Shown: piece after piece, positions 8,456 to 17,503 of the stretch
How positions within the stretch are numbered: position 1 is the stretch's first letter
Layout: every line of letters starts with the position of its first letter
DNA from: Bacillota bacterium
Lineage (GTDB): Bacteria; Bacillota; Clostridia; Lachnospirales; Lachnospiraceae
Reading direction: 5' to 3'
Assembly (NCBI GenBank): GCA_023435895.1
Contig: JAEZLH010000034.1
Coordinates: 58,981 to 122,980, forward strand
Length of the DNA: 64,000 nucleotides
Program-made: the position numbers and the translations under genes
Notes under the pieces: model-generated
Seen by the model: only the letters and a program-made list of their open reading frames with translations
Database searches by the model: none
Told to the model about the DNA's origin: nothing

Positions 8456-10905
8456 AGCACATTGTTAGAAATATATTCGAGAATAAGGTTCGAAGTATTA
8501 CGATACTGATTATTGTGACATTAGCTTCTTTTGTTTCTGTTATTACATTAAGTTTACAAGAGGTTGTGAATAAAACCTATGAAAGCGTATATAGTGCATC
8601 AATCGGAGAAGCCAATATTACAATCGAAGGAAATGAGTTGTTTAATTCGGATCAGGTGAATTACGGAACGGTGTCTATTGAGAAAAAAGAAAGACTATTG
8701 GAGCTTAGCGGAAAAAGTATACTTGATGGAAGAACGTTAAAGGCAGATATTCGAGGAGTTGATTTGCAGGAATACATTAATATGGGTTCTGTTAATTTGA
8801 TTCAAAATATTGGAGAACTTATAAAGGGTGAATGTGTAATTAGCCTAAAAGTATCTGAAACCTATCATATTAATCCCGGTGACATTCTCACGGTGTTTAT
8901 TGATTCTAATCCATATGAATTTAGAGTGGCAGCAGTGGGTGAAATTAATAAAACCTTTTATGAGGAAAAAGGGAATATTCAATTATTAATTGATATTAAA
9001 GATGCGAACAGTATACTTGGGACGGATAATATGATTTCAAAACTAAGAATTAAAACCACAGATCCACTATCCAATGCAGTCGCCTCGTTAAAAGCTGATA
9101 ATAATCAACTTAAGGTGATTGCGGGAGAAGAATATGATAATCTTCACTTTCAGATGCAGTCGGTGAATGGTTCAATGGCGATTGTTTTGGCTATCATTCT
9201 CTTGGTGGGTGGATACATCATATCAGCAATTGCTAAGATTATTGTGGTTGATAGAATTCCTGTGATAGGTACCTTCAGAAGTATAGGTGCAAATCAGGAT
9301 GGAATTGTGAAAGTCCTCCTTTTGGAATTTATTTCTTATGGATTTATTGGTACTGTGATAGGAATTGTATTGGGTATAATCGGTCTCCCCTATGTTGCAG
9401 ACTTGTTTAATCAATATAAGGAATATGGTGTAAAGACAGTTGTATCATATAATCCAGTGTATTTAGGAATTGCAGCATTAATCGGTATATTGCTACCAGC
9501 CATAGTAGCGCTGTCCACCATTAAAAAAATAAGTAAGAGAGACCTTAAAGAGGTAATATTACGTATCAATGTAAATGAAGAACTGCGTAATACGAATTAC
9601 ACCGTTAAGGCATTGGTAGCATTACAGATTAGTTTGGTTTTATATTTTATTAATTTCAAAGATAATTTTATCATTGGTTTGTTAGGCATTGGTGCGTTAA
9701 TTGTTGGAGGAGCATTTCTTGTTCAGTTTGTTTTGGCGAAAATCGCTTGGTTGCTTAATAAATCACTACTTTTTGGCGGAAGCACGGAACTTGGAATTAA
9801 AAATCTAAAAAATAATCGTTTTATTAAAAATAATAGTAGCATGATTGTTGTTATAAGTATGATTTTTATGATAATAGCTACGATAATTGATGGTATTTCC
9901 CACACTGCACAGATGGATTTAGATTCCTATGGTTTTGATATTATCACTGTATTGAATGGAGAACGAGATTTAAGTTCCGATGATATTGCAGCATATAAAG
10001 GGGTTTCCGGTGCTTATGAATCATATGAAGTTATGGCATATGGAAAATATGCCAATGGATATTGCAGAGTATATGGAATAGATGATTTTTCAAAGCTTAA
10101 TCATTATATGCAGGCATTAAGCTACGGTGGATCAAATTTAGATAAAAAGTTATCTCAAGTTAAAAATGGAATTGTAGTTGACCAGTATTGGGCAAGAATT
10201 CAAAATATAAATGTAGGCGATACAATTACCCTTTATTATGATAATGCAAAAAAAGATGTCGCAGCAGATTTTACTGTGGTTGATACCTGGGATTGTTCAA
10301 AAGGGACAACGGATAGAGTATTTGTGGGAATTAGTCTGGATAATTATAAAAAAATATTTGGGCAAGTTCCGGAGCGTATCCTTGCTATAACGAATTCAGC
10401 TCCTGAGGTGGTTGCCAAAAATATAGCAAAAGACTATATAGATACAGATATCTCTGTTACAACAACAGATGAGTTTCTTTCAACACAGGTGGCAACTGTA
10501 AATACAATACTGAAGGTGTTGGTTGCAGCAGTTATTTTATGCAGTGGGGTTATTGTAATTGGTATATCAAGTAATCTTGTAGTAGCTTTTATGCAACGTA
10601 AACAAGAATATGCAGCTTTGTATAGCGTAGGTATGGATATCGGTCAATTAAAGAATATGATTTTTTGGGAAACCTTTACTTCTTATGTAGGAATAGCAAT
10701 TACAGTGGCATTGCTCAGTGTACCTGTGGTTATGTATATTCCCAAATTAACAAATGGACTGGGTTTAATAATCGATTTTAAGGTAAATGTAATCATTATT
10801 GTGGGAATATTGCTTACAATAGGTATCGTTTCGCTGTTAACAACCATAAGTCCAATCAGTAAAGTCGGGAAAATGAATATAGTAAAGGAGCTTAAGTATG
10901 AATAG
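8440..10905 (+). CDS. FtsX/MacB-family ABC transporter permease
   Basis: This 821-residue membrane protein has the double-FtsX plan: an N-terminal membrane segment, an outside domain of about 200 residues, membrane segments near 255-420, a second set of segments and outside domain, and a final FtsX block of three helices near 690-815. The start is ATG behind GGAGG. It ends 8 bases inside the next gene (the ATPase), showing translational coupling. Such permeases form mechanotransmission-type ABC systems that move lipoproteins, peptides or antibiotics, or give immunity to them. Next to an NRPS and MFS exporter, self-protection or export is the likely job. Confidence 0.88.
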   Translation: MSILMKHIVRNIFENKVRSITILIIVTLASFVSVITLSLQEVVNKTYESVYSASIGEANITIEGNELFNSDQVNYGTVSIEKKERLLELSGKSILDGRTLKADIRGVDLQEYINMGSVNLIQNIGELIKGECVISLKVSETYHINPGDILTVFIDSNPYEFRVAAVGEINKTFYEEKGNIQLLIDIKDANSILGTDNMISKLRIKTTDPLSNAVASLKADNNQLKVIAGEEYDNLHFQMQSVNGSMAIVLAIILLVGGYIISAIAKIIVVDRIPVIGTFRSIGANQDGIVKVLLLEFISYGFIGTVIGIVLGIIGLPYVADLFNQYKEYGVKTVVSYNPVYLGIAALIGILLPAIVALSTIKKISKRDLKEVILRINVNEELRNTNYTVKALVALQISLVLYFINFKDNFIIGLLGIGALIVGGAFLVQFVLAKIAWLLNKSLLFGGSTELGIKNLKNNRFIKNNSSMIVVISMIFMIIATIIDGISHTAQMDLDSYGFDIITVLNGERDLSSDDIAAYKGVSGAYESYEVMAYGKYANGYCRVYGIDDFSKLNHYMQALSYGGSNLDKKLSQVKNGIVVDQYWARIQNINVGDTITLYYDNAKKDVAADFTVVDTWDCSKGTTDRVFVGISLDNYKKIFGQVPERILAITNSAPEVVAKNIAKDYIDTDISVTTTDEFLSTQVATVNTILKVLVAAVILCSGVIVIGISSNLVVAFMQRKQEYAALYSVGMDIGQLKNMIFWETFTSYVGIAITVALLSVPVVMYIPKLTNGLGLIIDFKVNVIIIVGILLTIGIVSLLTTISPISKVGKMNIVKELKYE

Positions 10906-11593
10906 GAAAGGGAATAAAATAGCTATCGATGCCAAAGGGATTAGCAAGTCATATTGTATTGGTAAGGAAGAATTCCAGATAATAAAGAACTTAGAGTTAT
11001 CAGTGGAACAAGGTGAATTTATATCAATTATGGGTCCGTCCGGTTGCGGCAAAAGTACGTTGTTATATATTTTGGGGGGACTTGATACACCGGATAGCGG
11101 TGAAGTGCTGATTGAGGGAAAGAGCTTTCAGAATATGACAGATAAAGAAAAAGGTGTTATTAGACGAAATAAGTTGGGTTTTGTTTTTCAGTTCTATAAT
11201 CTGATACCGAACCTTACGGTTAGTGAAAATATTTTATTGCCTGTAGTAATGGATGGTAATAAAGCTTCAAGATTTCAGGATAAATTGCATCACATCCTTG
11301 ATTACGTAGGCTTAACAGATAGAAAAGATTTTACACCAAGAGAATTATCTGGTGGTCAACAGCAGCGAGTTGCAATTGCGCGTTCCTTAATCTCAGATCC
11401 TGATATTATTCTTGCAGATGAACCAATTGGTAACTTAGACAGTAAGTCAAGTATTCAGATTATGAAATTATTTCGAAAGATTAATCAGGAAAAAAATACA
11501 ACGATTATTCAAGTAACACATTCAAGAGAAGCAGCGGAATATGGAAATAAAATAATATCGATGAGTGATGGGTTAATTGTGGGTGCAATATAA
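10898..11593 (+). CDS. ABC transporter ATP-binding protein (LolD/MacB type)
   Basis: This 231-residue ATPase overlaps the end of the permease gene. It has Walker A GPSGCGKST (Lys52), the LSGGQQQR signature starting at 150, and Walker B IILADEP with Asp174 and Glu175, so it should be active. The FQFYNLIPNLTVSENI stretch after the Q-loop is typical of the LolD/MacB/BceA group that pairs with FtsX-like permeases. It most likely drives the upstream permease at the inner face of the membrane. Confidence 0.93.
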   Translation: MNRKGNKIAIDAKGISKSYCIGKEEFQIIKNLELSVEQGEFISIMGPSGCGKSTLLYILGGLDTPDSGEVLIEGKSFQNMTDKEKGVIRRNKLGFVFQFYNLIPNLTVSENILLPVVMDGNKASRFQDKLHHILDYVGLTDRKDFTPRELSGGQQQRVAIARSLISDPDIILADEPIGNLDSKSSIQIMKLFRKINQEKNTTIIQVTHSREAAEYGNKIISMSDGLIVGAI

Positions 11594-11608
11594 GAAGAAG
11601 GAGCAAAA

Positions 11609-12289
11609 ATGTATTGTAATGAGGAATACTCCATAGATCTAGTTAAAAAAATTATTGTTTATGATTTTAATACCATAATCAGACTTGCAAAATCAAAAGA
11701 TAATCACTTGCATATTCATGCTTATAATGAAAAGACGGAAAGTTATCATACGATGATTCATTCGGGTATTTTAGAGATTAAGAAAAATGTAAAATGGTAT
11801 CAACATTTGTTCTTTTTATTTCGGAATAAAAGAGAACTAACCCTCGAAATACCCAATAATGGATTAATTGATATTGATATCAAAACAAAAAACAAAAACA
11901 TTGTTGCTGAAGAAGGGATTTGGGGTAATTTATCCTTAAAAACAACTAATAGTAATATAGAAATTTTTGGATGTAAGGTCTATAATATATTTGGGAAGAC
12001 AAACAATGGATCAATAAGATTAATGGATGTTGCATCAAAAAATGACATAGAGTTATTAACCTTTAATGCAGACATTAATGCGGAAGGGGTAAAACTAGAG
12101 GGAAAAATGAAATGCAAAACAGCAAATGCCAAGATTGATTGCATCGTTAACGGTGTACCGGAGGATTATCAGGTGAAGGCAAGAACAATTAATGCTGGTG
12201 TAAGGGTACCTAAAGAGTGTAGAAACGGCAATAAGAGAATTGATTTGGTAACTTCAAACGGAGCGGTAACGGTAGCGTTCAAAGAATAG
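11609..12289 (+). CDS. DUF4097-like beta-strand repeat protein
   Basis: This 226-residue protein sits 15 bases after the ATPase with AAGGAG upstream, so it is probably in the same operon. The C-terminal two thirds consist of short beta-type repeats rich in Asn, Ile and Thr (for example NSNIEIFG, NNGSIRLMD, NADINAEG, NAKIDC), the pattern of the DUF4097 or putative adhesin family. There is no signal peptide or membrane helix. Related proteins often occur beside ECF or anti-sigma genes and ABC permeases, which fits here. The function is unknown. Confidence 0.65.
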   Translation: MYCNEEYSIDLVKKIIVYDFNTIIRLAKSKDNHLHIHAYNEKTESYHTMIHSGILEIKKNVKWYQHLFFLFRNKRELTLEIPNNGLIDIDIKTKNKNIVAEEGIWGNLSLKTTNSNIEIFGCKVYNIFGKTNNGSIRLMDVASKNDIELLTFNADINAEGVKLEGKMKCKTANAKIDCIVNGVPEDYQVKARTINAGVRVPKECRNGNKRIDLVTSNGAVTVAFKE

Positions 12290-12371
12290 CATATTTTTAT
12301 AACCCTTTTAATGAGAAATAAAATATACCCGATAACGAATGTATAAATTTGATTATAAAATCAAGAAATAT

Positions 12372-12401
12372 TGTAACAAAACTTAATTTTATGATACTTA
12401 T
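12372..12401 (+). promoter_or_regulatory. candidate autoregulated ECF promoter
   Basis: TGTAAC (12372-12377) and ACTTAT (12396-12401), 18 bases apart, lie just before the AGGAGGT and TTG start of the sigma gene. The pair repeats the arrangement before the ABC permease at 8340. ECF factors commonly drive their own promoters, so a shared motif is expected if this sigma factor controls both. Inference only. Confidence 0.3.
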
Positions 12402-12419
12402 TTATTAGGAGGTGCGAAT

Positions 12420-12902
12420 TTGGATAAGCAGAATTTGGAGCAGGTTTACAAAGATAATGTTACGGTTGTTTATAAGTATTTATTCTGCTTAACCCATGAC
12501 GTTTATTTGACGGAGGAATTGACGCAGGAAACTTTCTATCAAGCTACAAAAGGGATACATAATTTTCGCGGGGATTGTAAAATTTCTGTGTGGCTATGCC
12601 AGATCGGCAAGCGATTATGGTATAAAGAATTAGAAAAACGAAAAAAGAGCTTTATACCAATCGAAGAACTTGGTGAGATATCCTCCAATGATGATTTGGA
12701 AGAGCGTTACCTGATGAAAATTGAAAAGGTGGAGTTGTTTAGAAAACTGCATCATTTAGAGGGTAAAACAAGAGAAGTTATGTACCTGAGGCTTACCGGA
12801 GAATTAAGCTTTTCGGAAATAGGTGAAATAATGAATGAATCGGAGAATTGGGCAAGAGTAACTTTTTATCGTGGTAAACAAAAAGTTTTGAAAGGGAATT
12901 GA
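12420..12902 (+). CDS. ECF-family RNA polymerase sigma factor
   Basis: This 160-residue protein starts at TTG, 8 bases after a perfect AGGAGGT. Region 2 includes the ELTQETFYQATKGIHNFRGDCKISVWLCQIGKRLW stretch in pieces (DNA melting and -10 binding). Region 4 ends with GELSFSEIGEIMNESENWARVTFYRGKQK, a helix-turn-helix for the -35 element. Its stop overlaps the ribosome binding region of an anti-sigma gene, the usual ECF arrangement. It probably switches on the neighbouring exporter/immunity genes, and possibly itself, under envelope stress or when the peptide is made. Confidence 0.92.
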   Translation: MDKQNLEQVYKDNVTVVYKYLFCLTHDVYLTEELTQETFYQATKGIHNFRGDCKISVWLCQIGKRLWYKELEKRKKSFIPIEELGEISSNDDLEERYLMKIEKVELFRKLHHLEGKTREVMYLRLTGELSFSEIGEIMNESENWARVTFYRGKQKVLKGN

Positions 12903-12904
12903 AA

Positions 12905-13672
12905 ATGATGGAAAAGAATGTGAGTTGTGCGTTAGTGAGAGATTTGTTACCAAATTATATAGAAAAGTTAACCAGTGAGGAGACAGACAAAGTATTAGAA
13001 GAACATTTTAGTAATTGTTCCGAATGTTCTTTAAAACGTAATATGATGATGAGCTCCATCGAAACAGATAAGGTTCCAAAAGAGCAGAAAATGGTAAAAT
13101 ACTTAAGAAAGACAAAAATGATGTATCTGCTTCAGGGCATTTTCTTATCAATTGGAGCTATCGGAATTATTGTTTCTTTTATTGTAGATCTTGCCATCAA
13201 CAAGCAGTTAACCTGGTCTTTAATTGTTGACGCATCCGTAATATATCTGTATATCTGTGTATTGACAGGAATGTTTAGTAAGAAACATCAAATAATAAAC
13301 GCATTAGCAGCTGCCAGTATTCTTATACTGCCGTTATTATATATGATAGAAAATGTGGTTAATAAAAACTTTGTAAGTAATCCAGCAGATTGGTTTGTGA
13401 ATTATGCGCTACCCATAAGCTTAATATGGATCGCAATTATTTGGATAACGGTATTGGTTAGATATTTCATGAAAGTCAATATCTTAAATACAACTGGTAT
13501 CCTTCTGATATTAGCAACATTTGGTTCGGCTTTAACAAATGCAATTGCAAAACAGGTATCAATAACTAAAATCTATGTAGATGGATTTGAATATATTAAT
13601 ACAGCGTTGTTCCTTATTTGTGCAATAGCTTGCTTTACGATTAGTTACTTGAAAAAGGGTAAAACCAACTGA
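12905..13672 (+). CDS. membrane anti-sigma factor with zinc-binding domain
   Basis: ATG 12905 is chosen because AAAGGG lies 8 bases upstream; a TTG at 12899 is too close to it. The 255-residue product begins with a ZAS-type domain: CALVRDLLPNYIEKL, then His-x3-Cys-x2-Cys (EEHFSNCSEC), the classic anti-sigma zinc motif. About six hydrophobic segments follow (from about residue 75). It should hold the upstream ECF factor at the membrane and release it on a signal. The multi-pass tail could itself sense the membrane. Confidence 0.85.
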   Translation: MMEKNVSCALVRDLLPNYIEKLTSEETDKVLEEHFSNCSECSLKRNMMMSSIETDKVPKEQKMVKYLRKTKMMYLLQGIFLSIGAIGIIVSFIVDLAINKQLTWSLIVDASVIYLYICVLTGMFSKKHQIINALAAASILILPLLYMIENVVNKNFVSNPADWFVNYALPISLIWIAIIWITVLVRYFMKVNILNTTGILLILATFGSALTNAIAKQVSITKIYVDGFEYINTALFLICAIACFTISYLKKGKTN

Positions 13673-13719
13673 AAGTTCATGTTTGTGTGTAGGATTTAAA
13701 GAGCGCTCTAAAAGTTTTC

Positions 13720-13761
13720 ATAATTTATGATTTCAATATTTATATTGAAATCATAAATTAT
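13720..13761. repeat. perfect 19-bp AT-rich inverted repeat
   Basis: The arms at 13720-13738 and 13743-13761 are perfectly complementary around a 4-base loop (TTTA). It lies between the anti-sigma gene and accD. It lacks a GC-rich stem and a clean T-run, so it is an odd terminator; it could be an operator for accDA or an RNA hairpin ending the sigma operon. A 10-bp palindrome AGAGCGCTCT stands just upstream at 13700-13709. Confidence 0.6.
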
Positions 13762-13838
13762 ATGTAAATGTACCATAAGAGATAATTAAGGTGTTATGAC
13801 TTGTATTAGGAACGTGATGCAAGTGAGGAGGAAATTGA

Positions 13839-14567
13839 TTGGAAGCTATTGATTATGAAGAGACAAATTCGTTAAAAGAAAATATTAATCGCTTTAATAT
13901 TGATTCTGCTCGATACAAATTACACAATATTATTGATCAGGGTAGTTTTATTGAAACAGAAAGATTATATAAATCAAAAAACATACTTCAATTTTCAGAT
14001 TATGATGAGAAATTAATTACTGCAGGAAAGAATAGTATGGAAAATGAAGCTGTTATTACGGGATTAGCTAGAATTGGCGATGTTCCTTGCGCTATATTCA
14101 TACTTGAACCCAAATTTATGATGGGAACAATGGGAATTGTTGTAGGAGAAAAAATTGCAATGACTTTTGAACTGGCTATAAAAAAGAAGTTACCGGTAAT
14201 ATCAATTTCAGCGTCTGGTGGTGCAAGAATGCAAGAAGGTGTTTTTTCACTAGTCCAAATGGCTAAAACAACAGGCGCTGTCTATAAACATAATAAAAAG
14301 GGTTTATTATACATATCAGTGATTAGTGATCCTACTTTAGGGGGAGTTACAGCAAGTTTTGCATCTCTTGGAGATATCATAATAGCAGAAGCAGATGCAC
14401 GGTATGGTTTCACGGGAAAACGTATTATTGAAGAAACTACACATGAGAAATTGCCAAACTACTTCCAGACTGCACAATATGCTAAAGAACATGGGCAGGT
14501 TGATATCATTGTGAACAGCATTGGGTTGCGTCCACTGCTTAAAAAAATTCTTTCACTACATTACTAA
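13839..14567 (+). CDS. accD: acetyl-CoA carboxylase carboxyltransferase beta subunit, zinc ribbon missing
   Basis: The start is TTG after GGAGGAAA. This 242-residue protein aligns with AccD from about E. coli residue 59 on: EKIAMTFELAIKKKLP, SASGGARMQEG, MAKTTGA, SDPTLGGVTASFA, and GFTGKRIIEET are all present, so the carboxyl-CoA crotonase core is intact. The N-terminal four-cysteine zinc ribbon of normal AccD is absent: the first 25 residues have no cysteine, and no ribbon is encoded just upstream. It is followed by accA but has no accB or accC nearby, unlike the usual fatty-acid operon. It may be a second, drug-resistant copy or a specialised carboxyltransferase. Confidence 0.87.
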   Translation: MEAIDYEETNSLKENINRFNIDSARYKLHNIIDQGSFIETERLYKSKNILQFSDYDEKLITAGKNSMENEAVITGLARIGDVPCAIFILEPKFMMGTMGIVVGEKIAMTFELAIKKKLPVISISASGGARMQEGVFSLVQMAKTTGAVYKHNKKGLLYISVISDPTLGGVTASFASLGDIIIAEADARYGFTGKRIIEETTHEKLPNYFQTAQYAKEHGQVDIIVNSIGLRPLLKKILSLHY

Positions 14568-14578
14568 AGAGGTGAATT

Positions 14579-15436
14579 ATGACAAGCATACCATATACAT
14601 TTGAAATAATTAAGCATAAAGATCGACCGAATACTTATTTTTTTATCGAACAATTGTTTTCTGATTATGTAGAAATGAGTGGGGACAGGTTATTCGGTGA
14701 TGATTTATCTATAACTGGTGGTATTGCAACCTTTAATAATCAACCAGTTACAATCATAGGTCAAAATAGAGGAAGAAATACGAAAGAGAATTTGAAGTTT
14801 AATTTTTCAATGAGTAAGCCGGAAGGATATCGAAAATCACTAAGGCTAATGAAACAAGCAGAAAAATTTCATCGTCCTATAATTTGCTTTGTTGATACAC
14901 TTGGTGCTTATCCGGGTAAGGAGGCAGAAGAAAGAGGCCAAGGGATTGCAATCGCTAATAATATAATGCAAATGCTCAATCTTAAAACGCCTATTATAAG
15001 TATTTTATGTGGAAACGGAGGAAGTGGTGGAGCTTTAGCATTATGTATCGCGGATGAAATTGCCGCATTAGAACACTCTGTGTTAAGTGTAATTTCACCA
15101 AGAGCTTGCGCTAATATACTTTGGAAGGATTCGACACGTGAAATGGAGGCTGCTTCATTGTTAAAAATGACATCCATAGATTTAATGGATTTTGGTATTG
15201 TGGATCGCATAATTTCTGAACCAGGAGAAGGAGCTCATACCAACCCCTATGAGGTGGTTGAAGACTTAAAAGTATATATTACGAAAACACTAGATAAATT
15301 AACCCAAATTCCATTAAAAGAATTAGTTAAAATCAGAAACGATAAATATAGAAAGATGGATAGTTCATTTATATTTAAAAGTTCGAAATCATCCGTTCCT
15401 AATGGCACTCCTTTGCATAGGGGAATCAATTTATAA
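14579..15436 (+). CDS. accA: acetyl-CoA carboxylase carboxyltransferase alpha subunit
   Basis: This 285-residue protein lies 11 bases after accD. Typical AccA features are present: MSGDRLFGDD, a GQNRGR segment, NFSMSKPEGYRKSLRLMKQAEKF in pieces, FVDTLGAYPGKEAEERGQG, the GNGGSGGALAL oxyanion region and SVISPRACANILWKD. With AccD it forms the alpha2beta2 carboxyltransferase that moves CO2 from carboxybiotin to acetyl-CoA. It is slightly shorter than usual (about 315) at the N terminus. Position directly after the NRPS/immunity block suggests either a resistance copy or supply of malonyl-CoA; no polyketide synthase is visible here. Confidence 0.92.
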   Translation: MTSIPYTFEIIKHKDRPNTYFFIEQLFSDYVEMSGDRLFGDDLSITGGIATFNNQPVTIIGQNRGRNTKENLKFNFSMSKPEGYRKSLRLMKQAEKFHRPIICFVDTLGAYPGKEAEERGQGIAIANNIMQMLNLKTPIISILCGNGGSGGALALCIADEIAALEHSVLSVISPRACANILWKDSTREMEAASLLKMTSIDLMDFGIVDRIISEPGEGAHTNPYEVVEDLKVYITKTLDKLTQIPLKELVKIRNDKYRKMDSSFIFKSSKSSVPNGTPLHRGINL

Positions 15437-15514
15437 TAGACAAGGACTGAAAGCAATTAAAACCATAAGAAGGAAGAACTGTTACGTTCAAACAGTGATA
15501 AATATAGGGAAAGA

Positions 15515-15540
15515 AAAAGCCGGAGAATTATCCGGCTTTT
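15515..15540. terminator. bidirectional intrinsic terminator
   Basis: A 10-bp perfect stem, AAAAGCCGGA / TCCGGCTTTT, around the loop GAATTA. T-runs are present on both strands. It separates accA (+) from the chemoreceptor gene (-). Confidence 0.85.
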
Positions 15541-15607
15541 ATCATTCCAAACTAATCAGGTTGTAAATATATGTATTTTTGATATAAAATGATTGCTCGT
15601 AACGTTC

Positions 15608-17098
15608 TTACTGATTCGAATACTTGTCTATTTCATTTGACGTTTCAATCAGTTCCTTTACAAGTCTTCTAGATAGATTCACCTTATCTAAGTTCTTGTT
15701 AGACATAGCATTGGCCTCTTGTGCATTAGACATTGTTTCTTCACTAACGACGGATAATTCGTTGATGTGCTGAACAAGGGTATCATTTGCGGCATATATA
15801 TCATTAATCTTTTCAGTTACATGGTCTACATTTTGATCTACAATTGACATCTTATGATTAATCTGATGAAAAATTTCTTTAGTAGTTTGGACAATTTGGT
15901 TTTGTTTATTATTTACATCTTTTAATGCCACAACAGCCTCTAAAGATTTTTCTGATTCACTTTGAAGTTCCGAAAGAATAGCTCCAATGCTGTTAACGGA
16001 ATCTTTACTCTGTTCTGCTAACTTTCTAATCTGATCAGCAACTACAGCAAATCCTTTACCAGCTTCGCCAGCTCTTGCACTCTCTATCGATGCATTAAGG
16101 GCTAATAAATTCGTTTGGGCTGCAATGCTGCGAATTACATTGATAATTTGCTCAATATCAGCCGATTTCTGATTTAAATTGGTGATGGTGGAGTAAACAT
16201 GTTCATTATACTGATTGACAATATCGGCCTGTTGATTTAATTCATCAACAATCGTAATCCCTTGTACCACGCTGGAGGTGGTTTCTTTTGAAATATTCTT
16301 CATATCAATCGAAAGCTCAGATGCTTCTTGGATGGTAGTATGAACTTGATTGGTTAACAATACCTGGTTTTGAATACTGCCGGCGCTTTCTGAGGTTCCT
16401 TTTGATATTTCACTGAGTGCGCTATTTACAATATCGCTATTCGAAGTTAGTTCGTCAAAAATATTGTAAACTTTTTTTGAGTTGTTGCTTAATATCCCAG
16501 CGACTTTTAAGATATCGTTCAGTAAATTCTGCTGAGTATTTTTTTCTTCATTAATCCTTGATAGTTTTTCACTGTTAAATCGGTTGGATAGAATGGTAGT
16601 AAAGAAAAGATTGATGCTATATCCAAAAACGCAAATAAGCTGCAGATAAAATTCATTAAACTGCTTTGGTGTATTCATATCAAGATGAAAAATATTATAA
16701 AGAATTAGTACAACATTAGCTAACACAATTAATATAGAGGATCTTCTGATTAATCGGATATCAAAATAAAGCACAAATATGGTTAATATTGGTGAAACTA
16801 TGGTAAATAACAATTGATTATGGGAACCAAATAGAAGAATCAAGTAGTATCCGAAATATAAGTAAGCAACTACTCTTTTTAAAATACCGGAATACGGGTT
16901 CGATAGGTACATTATGATTGCAGTAAAAAGGATGAATAAGTACCATATCGATAATAGGATAATATATGGTTTCGTTACATCTCCCATTAAAAACGATATG
17001 AATTGCTGCGTTAAAGTTAACAGTGCTAAGAAAATACTAAAAAACATGACTACTAGATTCACTTTTTTTAACGAATTTCTGTCAAGTGTCTCACCCAT
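15608..17098 (-). CDS. methyl-accepting chemotaxis protein without an outside sensor domain
   Basis: ATG at 17098 is preferred: GGGGG lies 6 bases upstream, while the longer frame to 17155 starts only at a TTG without a binding site. The 496-residue protein has about six membrane segments in its first 180 residues, no large outside loop and no clear HAMP domain. A long coiled-coil signalling region follows with the conserved hairpin IAAQTNLLALNASIESARAG and GKGFAVVADQIRKLAEQ, which contacts CheA/CheW. The signal is probably sensed in or near the membrane. The gene stands alone with terminators around it. Confidence 0.92.
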   Translation of the reverse strand: MGETLDRNSLKKVNLVVMFFSIFLALLTLTQQFISFLMGDVTKPYIILLSIWYLFILFTAIIMYLSNPYSGILKRVVAYLYFGYYLILLFGSHNQLLFTIVSPILTIFVLYFDIRLIRRSSILIVLANVVLILYNIFHLDMNTPKQFNEFYLQLICVFGYSINLFFTTILSNRFNSEKLSRINEEKNTQQNLLNDILKVAGILSNNSKKVYNIFDELTSNSDIVNSALSEISKGTSESAGSIQNQVLLTNQVHTTIQEASELSIDMKNISKETTSSVVQGITIVDELNQQADIVNQYNEHVYSTITNLNQKSADIEQIINVIRSIAAQTNLLALNASIESARAGEAGKGFAVVADQIRKLAEQSKDSVNSIGAILSELQSESEKSLEAVVALKDVNNKQNQIVQTTKEIFHQINHKMSIVDQNVDHVTEKINDIYAANDTLVQHINELSVVSEETMSNAQEANAMSNKNLDKVNLSRRLVKELIETSNEIDKYSNQ

Positions 17099-17503
17099 TA
17101 TAATCCCCCTAATATATTGTTGATAGTTAATTTTACTATTGCCATCCAACACCAAAATATGTCAAATGTCGACGAAATAATATACATTGATATTATCATT
17201 TTAGTTAAAAATTATCAATTAAAATATCATATTTTGGATTATTTGGTAGGAACAGCTTCATAGAAACCCACCAACTTTAATTGAACTAGATAAGTGCCTA
17301 ATAGTATTAAGTCATTGTTCTTCACAAATAAATTCTTACCACTTACATAAAAAAACGCACCACTTAGTCTACAACTATTTACATTCTTATAATTACCAAT
17401 ATAATGTAATTATTGGATAAGGATAGTGATTTTACCAATTGAGTGAATAAATAGTTTATTTGGTATTACCATTCCGAATGAATCAACGAAAGGGAGAGAA
17501 AGT
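17099..17503. other. divergent intergenic region with a small dyad
   Basis: About 400 bases between the chemoreceptor (-) and the ABC operon (+). The only structure noted is a dyad at 17433-17465: TACCA...TGGTA enclosing AATAAA-TAG-TTTATT, about 40 bases before the ABC ATPase start. It could be an operator for an unlinked regulator. The rest is AT-rich with no gene seen. Confidence 0.4.

Noticed and set aside
15472..15500. CTGTTACGTTCAAACAG as a further site of the ECF motif
   Set aside because: It differs from TGTAAC and has no ACTTAT at matching distance; it lies after accA, before a terminator.
17099..17155. N-terminal extension of the chemoreceptor
   Set aside because: The longer frame starts at TTG with no ribosome binding site, whereas ATG 17098 has GGGGG at proper distance.
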